A stretch of 64,000 nucleotides of DNA from positions 2,046,001 through 2,110,000 of the forward strand of contig CP007494.1 of NCBI GenBank assembly GCA_000612485.1, given 5' to 3'. The position numbers were made by a program, and so were the translations under genes. Shown one piece after another: positions 55,484 through 64,000 of this stretch (the first letter of the stretch is position 1; each line of letters opens with the position of its first letter). This DNA comes from Bordetella holmesii ATCC 51541 (GTDB lineage: Bacteria > Pseudomonadota > Gammaproteobacteria > Burkholderiales > Burkholderiaceae_B). The notes beneath the pieces are model-generated. The model was not told where the DNA came from and did not search any database. It saw only the letters and a list, made by a program, of their open reading frames with translations.

Positions 55484-58400
55484 GTGCGCCTTACCCAACT
55501 CAAACTCGCCGGTTTCAAATCTTTTGTCGATCCCACGGTGATCCCCGTGCCCAGCCAACTGGTTGGCGTGGTGGGTCCGAACGGCTGCGGCAAGTCCAAT
55601 ATCATCGACGCGGTGCGTTGGGTGCTGGGCGAGGCCAAAGCCTCCGAGCTGCGTGGCGAATCCATGCAGGACGTCATTTTCAACGGCTCCGGCAACCGTA
55701 AACCGGCCGCGCGCGCCTCGGTTGAAATGGTGTTCGACAATAGCGAGGGCCGGGCTGCCGGCCAATGGAGCACCTATTCAGAGATCGCCGTGCGGCGCGT
55801 GCTGACTCGCGATGGCACCAGTAGCTACTACGTCAATAATCAGCAGGTCCGCCGCCGCGACATCCATGACATCTTCCTGGGCACGGGCCTGGGCGCGCGC
55901 GGGTACGCCATCATCGGTCAAGGCATGATCAATCGCCTGATCGAGGCGCGCCCTGAAGAACTGCGGGTGTTCCTCGAAGAGGCGGCCGGCGTGTCGCGCT
56001 ACAAAGAGCGTCGGCGCGAAACGGAAAACCGCCTCTCGGACACGCGCGAAAACCTGACCCGGCTCGAAGACATTCTGCGCGAGCTGGGCAGCCAGTTAGA
56101 GAAGCTCGAGGCGCAGGCCGAGGTTGCGCGTCAGTATCGCGACCTGCAGGCCGATGGTGAGAAAAAACAATTTGCGCTCTGGTTCTTGAAAGAGAGCGGA
56201 GCGCGCGAAGAGCGCGACCGCAAAGGCCAGGAAATGGCGCAGGCGCAGAACCACCTGGAGGCTGCCATCGCCCAGCTGCGAGCCGGTGAAGCTGCGCTGG
56301 AGTCGCGCCGCCAGGCCCACTACGCCGCCAGCGATGCCGTGCACCAGGCCCAGGGCCTGCTCTATGAGGCTAATGCCCAGGTCAGCCACCTCGAGGCCGA
56401 GATCCGCCATGTCGTGGACTCTCGGAATCGTCTTCAGGCCCGGCGCGATCAGTTGCAAGCCCAGATCGAAGAATGGAACAGCCAGCAGGAGCACTGCACC
56501 GAGCAGATCGCGGCGGCCGAGGACGACCTGACCACGGCTGCGGCACGCACCGAGGAGGCGCGCGCGGCGGCCGAGGACGCCCAGGACGGGTTGCCGGCGA
56601 TTGAGGCGCGTGTGCGCGAGGCTGCGGCCGGGCGCGATGAAATGCGCGTTGCGCTGGCGCGGGTCGAGCAGAACCTTGCTCTGGCGGCCCAGACGCAGCG
56701 CGACGCCGATCGCCAGATCCAGGCGCTGGAGCAGCGTCGCGAGCGTCTGCAGCAGGAACTGCGCGAACTGCATACCCCCGACGTGGCGCGCTTGGAGCAG
56801 CTCGCTGGTGATCGTTATGCCGGTGAGGAACAATTGCAGGCCGCTCAGGCTGAGCTCACGGCCCTCGAAGGCCGCGTACCCGAGGCAGACACTGCGCGCA
56901 GCCAGGCCCAAAGCGCCGCTCAGCAGCAAGCCCAAGCCCTGGCGCGTCTGGATGCCCGCCTGGCTGCTCTGGTGAAGTTGCAAGAAGACGTGCAAAAGCA
57001 GGGGGCGTTGGAGCCCTGGCTGGCCAAGCATGAGCTCGCCAGTCTTGGCCGCCTGTGGCAGAAACTTCATGTGGAAACCGGATGGGAGGCTGCGCTGGAA
57101 GCGGCCTTGCGTGAGCGCATGGCCGCTCTCGAGGTGCGCAACCTGGACTGGACTCGGGCTTTCGCCGACGATGCCCCGCCTGCCCGGTTGGCGTTCTATC
57201 AGACGCCGGCAGCGTCTGCGGCTCCGGTTGCCGCCGCAGGGCTCACGCCTCTGGCCAGTCTGCTGCGCATCACCGACCCGGATCTGCGCGCGTTGCTCAC
57301 GGAATGGCTGCGTGGCGTGTATGTCGCCCCGGATTTCGCTCAGGCCCTGGGCGCTCGGGCGACACTGCCAGCCGGCGCGGCCTTTGTGGTCAAAGCCGGC
57401 CACCTGGTCGATGCCCACGGCGTGCGCTTTTATGCTCCGGACTCCGAGCAGGCTGGTATGCTGGCCCGCCAACAGGAAATCGAAAATCTGCAGCGCGAGA
57501 TCAAAGCGCAGCAGTTGATCGCCGACCAGTCGCGCAGCGCCGTAGCGCGCGCGGAACTGGCCTGGCAGCAGGTGTCCCAGGCCTTGGGGCCTGCTCGCCA
57601 GCGGGTCGGCGAATTGACGCGCCGCCTGCATGACGTACAGCTTGAGCACTCACGTCTGCAACAGCAGGCCGAGCAATCCGGCGAGCGCGCCCGGCGGCTT
57701 CGTGAAGATCTCCAGGAGCTGGCTGCCCAGGAAGAAGACCTGCGTGCCACGCGCGAGGAGGCCGAGGCGCGCTTCGAGACGCTCGACACGGAGTTGGCCG
57801 AACATCAGGGACGCTTTTCCGATGCCGAAATCGATGGAGAAAGCATCGCGGCGTCAGCCGAAGCCGCCCGGGCCCGACTGCGCGAGCTCGAGCGGGGGGC
57901 TCAGGAAGCCGAGTTTGCCGAGCGCGGTATCCAGGTTCGTATTACGGATCTGCAGCGTAACCGGCAATTGGCCCTGGATCAGAGCCAGCGCGCCGGTAGT
58001 GAGCTTGCACAGTTGGAGGTCGAACTCTCCGAGTTGGATGCGTCGGCGACCCAGGCAGGTCTGCAGGACGCGCTCGAGCAGCGCGTCGAGCGTGAAGAGG
58101 CCCTGTCGCTGGCGCGCCAGGAGTTGGACAATCTGTCGGCCCTATTGCGCGGCGCCGACGAGGATCGCTTGCAGCAGGAGCGGTTGCTGGAGCCTTTGCG
58201 GGCCCGGATTACCGAGTTGCAACTGCAGGAGCAGGCCGCCAGACTGGCCGAAGAACAGTTCACCGAGCAGCTCAATGCACGCGAAGTGGACCGCCAGACC
58301 CTGGCACAGGAACTCGCTTCCATGCCGGAAGAGTGGCGGCGCGCCAGTTGGCTGCAGTCGGAAGTTGGCAAGATTTCACGCCAGATCGAAGCTCTGGGAT

Positions 58401-59014
58401 CCGTCAATCTGGCGGCCTTGGATGAGTTGAGCACGTCGCGAGAGCGCAAGACCTTCCTGGATTCTCAGCAGCAGGATCTGTTGACGGCCATCGAGACCCT
58501 CGAGGACGCCATTCGCAAGATAGACCGTGAAACCCGTGAGCTGTTGCAGGAAACCTTCAATACGGTCAACGGCCATTTCGGCGAGCTCTTTCCCAAGCTC
58601 TTTGGCGGCGGCGAGGCCAAGCTCACCATGACGGGCGATGAAATTCTTGATGCCGGGGTGCAGGTCATGGCGCAACCGCCTGGCAAGCGCAACAGCACCA
58701 TTCATCTGTTGTCCGGCGGCGAGAAAGCCCTGACCGCAACAGCACTGGTGTTCGCTTTGTTCAAGCTCAACCCGGCGCCGTTCTGCCTGCTCGATGAGGT
58801 GGACGCGCCCTTGGATGATGCCAACACTGAGCGATATGCCAACCTCGTGAGCAATATGAGTGAGCAGACTCAGTTCCTATTCATCTCTCACAATAAGATA
58901 GCCATGCAGATGGCCAAGCAATTGGTCGGCGTTACCATGCAGGAACAAGGGGTTTCGCGTATCGTTGCCGTAGATATCGATTCGGCCGTGCAGATGGCCG
59001 CCGAAGCCGCTTAA
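55484..59014 (+). CDS. smc: Chromosome segregation protein SMC
   Basis: A 1176-residue SMC ATPase that compacts and resolves chromosomes with ScpA/ScpB. Walker A is VVGPNGCGKSNIIDAVRWVLGE (near residue 30). There are two long Glu/Gln/Ala-rich coiled coils (~170-500 and ~670-1010) around a hinge at ~510-650. The ABC signature is HLLSGGEKALTATALVFAL and Walker B is PFCLLDEVDAPLDDAN. The GTG at 55484 (VRLTQLKLAGFKSFVDPT) is the proper start; upstream codons in the same frame are intergenic. It is followed by zipA and ligA, the usual betaproteobacterial order. Confidence 0.95.
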   Translation: MRLTQLKLAGFKSFVDPTVIPVPSQLVGVVGPNGCGKSNIIDAVRWVLGEAKASELRGESMQDVIFNGSGNRKPAARASVEMVFDNSEGRAAGQWSTYSEIAVRRVLTRDGTSSYYVNNQQVRRRDIHDIFLGTGLGARGYAIIGQGMINRLIEARPEELRVFLEEAAGVSRYKERRRETENRLSDTRENLTRLEDILRELGSQLEKLEAQAEVARQYRDLQADGEKKQFALWFLKESGAREERDRKGQEMAQAQNHLEAAIAQLRAGEAALESRRQAHYAASDAVHQAQGLLYEANAQVSHLEAEIRHVVDSRNRLQARRDQLQAQIEEWNSQQEHCTEQIAAAEDDLTTAAARTEEARAAAEDAQDGLPAIEARVREAAAGRDEMRVALARVEQNLALAAQTQRDADRQIQALEQRRERLQQELRELHTPDVARLEQLAGDRYAGEEQLQAAQAELTALEGRVPEADTARSQAQSAAQQQAQALARLDARLAALVKLQEDVQKQGALEPWLAKHELASLGRLWQKLHVETGWEAALEAALRERMAALEVRNLDWTRAFADDAPPARLAFYQTPAASAAPVAAAGLTPLASLLRITDPDLRALLTEWLRGVYVAPDFAQALGARATLPAGAAFVVKAGHLVDAHGVRFYAPDSEQAGMLARQQEIENLQREIKAQQLIADQSRSAVARAELAWQQVSQALGPARQRVGELTRRLHDVQLEHSRLQQQAEQSGERARRLREDLQELAAQEEDLRATREEAEARFETLDTELAEHQGRFSDAEIDGESIAASAEAARARLRELERGAQEAEFAERGIQVRITDLQRNRQLALDQSQRAGSELAQLEVELSELDASATQAGLQDALEQRVEREEALSLARQELDNLSALLRGADEDRLQQERLLEPLRARITELQLQEQAARLAEEQFTEQLNAREVDRQTLAQELASMPEEWRRASWLQSEVGKISRQIEALGSVNLAALDELSTSRERKTFLDSQQQDLLTAIETLEDAIRKIDRETRELLQETFNTVNGHFGELFPKLFGGGEAKLTMTGDEILDAGVQVMAQPPGKRNSTIHLLSGGEKALTATALVFALFKLNPAPFCLLDEVDAPLDDANTERYANLVSNMSEQTQFLFISHNKIAMQMAKQLVGVTMQEQGVSRIVAVDIDSAVQMAAEAA

Positions 59015-59062
59015 CCACCTCACCTATATCGAAGGGCGCCTTAGCCGGCGCGGGATTTTTAA

Positions 59063-62238
<3,176 letters not shown>

Positions 62239-62242
62239 CCGG

Positions 62243-63013
62243 TTATTGCGGCTGCCCCCACTCGGGGGGCAGGCCTTCGGTCAGCGTGATGACGAACTCG
62301 CGGGTGCGGGCATCGCGGGCCTGAGTGAATACGGCTCGTGGCGGCCCCGATTCGACCACCTGTCCGGCCTGCAGAAAGATCACTTGATCCGCGATGTTGG
62401 CGGCCAGGCGCAGGTCGTGGGTCGCCATGATCATGGTCATGCCTTCGTCGGCCAGGCGCTTGAGTACATCGACGACTTCGGCGGCCAATGCAGGATCGAG
62501 CGCCGAGGTCGGCTCATCGCACAGCAATACGCGCGGTGAGGGCGCCAGTGCCCGGGCAATGGCGACCCGTTGCTGCTGCCCGCCAGAGAGCGTGGCCGGC
62601 CAGGCCTGGGCCTTGTGCGCCATACCGACTTTTTTCAGTAGCGCCATGGCGTGTTCCCGGGCCTGTTCGCGGGGCCATTTGAGCACCGTGACCAGGCTTT
62701 CCATGACATTGCCGATGACCGTCTGGTGGGCAAAGAGCTGGAAGTTCTGGAACACCATGCCGGTCTGGCGGCGCACGCGCAGCACGGCGTCCCGGATCGG
62801 GGGGCGCCCCTGGAAATCCAGCGTTTCCGTGCCGACCTGCAGGCGGCCGCGCTCGGAAATTTCCAGCAGATTCACGCAACGCAGCAAGGTACTCTTGCCG
62901 CTGCCCGAGGGCCCGATCAGAGCGGTGACACTGCCCGCGGCCACCTGCAGGCTGACTTGCCGCAAGACGGGGTTGTCCCCGAAATGCTTGTCGATATCGT
63001 AGAGGCCTATCAT
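62243..63013 (-). CDS. Polar amino-acid ABC transporter ATP-binding protein
   Basis: A 256-residue ABC ATPase of the GlnQ/HisP type: Walker A LIGPSGSGKSTLLRCVN, Q-loop GMVFQNFQLFAHQTV, signature LSGGQQQRVAIARALA, Walker B VLLCDEPTSALDP and switch His in IMATHDLRL. It powers amino-acid import with the permease and binding protein upstream on the same strand. Its start overlaps the permease stop (ATGA). It ends 4 bases from the convergent ligA. Confidence 0.93.
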   Translation of the reverse strand: MIGLYDIDKHFGDNPVLRQVSLQVAAGSVTALIGPSGSGKSTLLRCVNLLEISERGRLQVGTETLDFQGRPPIRDAVLRVRRQTGMVFQNFQLFAHQTVIGNVMESLVTVLKWPREQAREHAMALLKKVGMAHKAQAWPATLSGGQQQRVAIARALAPSPRVLLCDEPTSALDPALAAEVVDVLKRLADEGMTMIMATHDLRLAANIADQVIFLQAGQVVESGPPRAVFTQARDARTREFVITLTEGLPPEWGQPQ

Positions 63014-63693
63014 CGCTGCTGCTCCGCGAACACGGCATGCTGGCCAAAGTGCTTCTCCAGCCGCGTCTGCAAGGCTGACAGCACGGAGCTGAAGAGCAGA
63101 TAAATCAGGGCGGCTTCCGTATAGAGAATCATGGGTTCATAGGTCACGGCCGCGATGCGTTGGGCTGCCTGGAAGATCTCCGGGACGGTCAACACCGCCG
63201 CCAGTGAGGTGTCTTTGACCAGCGCGATGAAGGCATTGGACAGCGGCGGCACCGCCACGCGAGCCGCCTGGGGCAATACCGTGCGGCTCAGGACCTGGGC
63301 TCGCGTCATGCTCAGCGAATAGGCGGCCTCCCACTGCCCCTTGGGCACGGCCTCGATGGCGCCGCGTATTACTTCGGAGTTATAGGCGCCCACATTCAGC
63401 GTGAAGCCGATCAGGGCGGCGGGCAGCGGATCCAGCACGATTCCGATGCTGGGCAGACCGTAAAACAGGATGAACAGCTGCACCAGCAGCGGCGTGCCAC
63501 GGATCAACCACACGTAGAAACGCATCAGCAGCACGATGGGACGTGGGCCGAACAGGCGCAGCATGGCTACCGCGAAAGCCAGCAGCAGGCCGGCCGCAAA
63601 CGAGATCAGCGTCAGCGGCACGGTGAACTGCAGGCCGGCGATGAGCAGCGGCCAGAACGCGTCGAGCATCAAGGAGAGCCAGGCAGGCACCAT
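63010..63693 (-). CDS. Polar amino-acid ABC transporter permease
   Basis: A 227-residue inner-membrane permease of the HisMQ/GlnP family. There are about five helices, with FYVWLIRGTPLLVQLFILFYGLP after the second and the EAA loop GAIEAVPKGQWEAAYSLSMTRAQVLSRTVLPQAARVAVPPLSNAFI. A single permease gene implies a homodimeric channel. It lies between the binding-protein and ATPase genes, with overlap to the latter. Confidence 0.92.
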   Translation of the reverse strand: MVPAWLSLMLDAFWPLLIAGLQFTVPLTLISFAAGLLLAFAVAMLRLFGPRPIVLLMRFYVWLIRGTPLLVQLFILFYGLPSIGIVLDPLPAALIGFTLNVGAYNSEVIRGAIEAVPKGQWEAAYSLSMTRAQVLSRTVLPQAARVAVPPLSNAFIALVKDTSLAAVLTVPEIFQAAQRIAAVTYEPMILYTEAALIYLLFSSVLSALQTRLEKHFGQHAVFAEQQR

Positions 63694-63723
63694 GCGTATC
63701 TCCGGGACCGGCAGCGCGCCGGA

Positions 63724-64000
63724 TCAGCGGGCGGACGACAGGTCGGCGCCGAAGTATTTTTCGCTCAGGCGGCGATACGTCCCGTCGGCCTTGAGATCGG
63801 CCAGGGCCTGGTTGATGGCCGCTTGCAGTTGCGGATTGCCCTTGCGCAGCAGCACGCCTGACTCACTGAATTCCTTGCTCTTGTCATAGGCCGCGATGCG
63901 CACTGGTGCATTGGGTTTTTGCTTCTTGAAGTCCAGAAAGGACAGCTTGTCATTAACCGTGGCGGCGACCCGGCCGCTCAGCAGCAGTTCGATCGCCTCA
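63724..64000 (-). CDS. Amino-acid ABC transporter substrate-binding protein (partial)
   Basis: The last ~91 codons of a periplasmic SBP_bac_3-type receptor, cut off by the end of the window. The visible part reads ELLLSGRVAATVNDKLSFLD, then APVRIAAYDKSKEFSESGVLLRKGNPQLQAAINQALADLKADGTYRRLSEKYFG, the typical C-terminal lobe, and ends DLSSAR. It is the first gene of the importer unit. The ligand cannot be read from this fragment. Confidence 0.9.
   Translation of the reverse strand, partial: EAIELLLSGRVAATVNDKLSFLDFKKQKPNAPVRIAAYDKSKEFSESGVLLRKGNPQLQAAINQALADLKADGTYRRLSEKYFGADLSSAR

Overview
The window is about 62-65 % GC and reads as a chromosomal segment of a Bordetella-type betaproteobacterium (Alcaligenaceae). 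Two insertion sequences narrow this further. One is a 1306-bp IS1001-type element (ISL3 family) and the other is IS481. Finding both in one genome, with an IS407-like IS3-family element, is what I would expect of Bordetella holmesii. That species call is inference from element identity; no database was searched.

Layout. 1-8.3 kb: end of hisZ, purA, a phosphoribosyltransferase, a candidate structured leader or small RNA, then the macromolecular-synthesis block rpsU-dnaG-rpoD and a CAU-anticodon tRNA. 8.3-10 kb: a scar of nested elements and gene fragments. 10-23.6 kb: an accessory and regulatory region. It holds an HD-GYP protein, thioesterases, a LysE exporter, a YcgR-type PilZ protein with an in-frame hexanucleotide repeat, a GntR/binding-protein/Rdx cluster, two LysR regulators, a Bug-type uptake cluster, a lipid-handling trio (DAG kinase, metallophosphoesterase, PAP2) and a TetR operon. 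23.9-25.1 kb: the major porin. 25.2-40.2 kb: a complete 14-gene nuo operon (complex I) plus a DUF2818 gene. 40.3-48.4 kb: serB, mfd, ispD-ispF, IS1001 and ahpC-ahpD. 48.4-53.9 kb: the RisAS-type two-component system with a nonsense mutation in the kinase, IS481, tsaB-rimI and a uracil-DNA glycosylase. 53.9-64 kb: lplT, smc-zipA-ligA and an amino-acid ABC transporter cut by the window end.

The main pattern is genome decay mixed with probable base-call error. About ten genes carry a one-base indel, most of them a missing base in a short mononucleotide run, and the list includes rpoD, nuoM, mfd, rimI and a uracil-DNA glycosylase. The tRNA also appears to lack one G in a G run. An intact rpoD is indispensable, so I suspect homopolymer errors in the assembly for many of these. 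The two nonsense changes (a LysR gene and risS), the internal IS deletion and the IS insertions cannot be explained that way and look like real events.

I found no CRISPR array, prophage or recognisable defence island. The observations most worth following up are: loss of the RisS kinase beside an intact risA whose upstream region is replaced by IS481; the IS481 end carrying an outward TTGACA; IS1001 inserted precisely into the T-tract of a terminator; the (ATCCGT)7 tract in the YcgR-like gene; a C9 tract in a binding-protein gene joined in frame to a GntR regulator; and a promoter-structured RNA-terminator unit ahead of rpsU.
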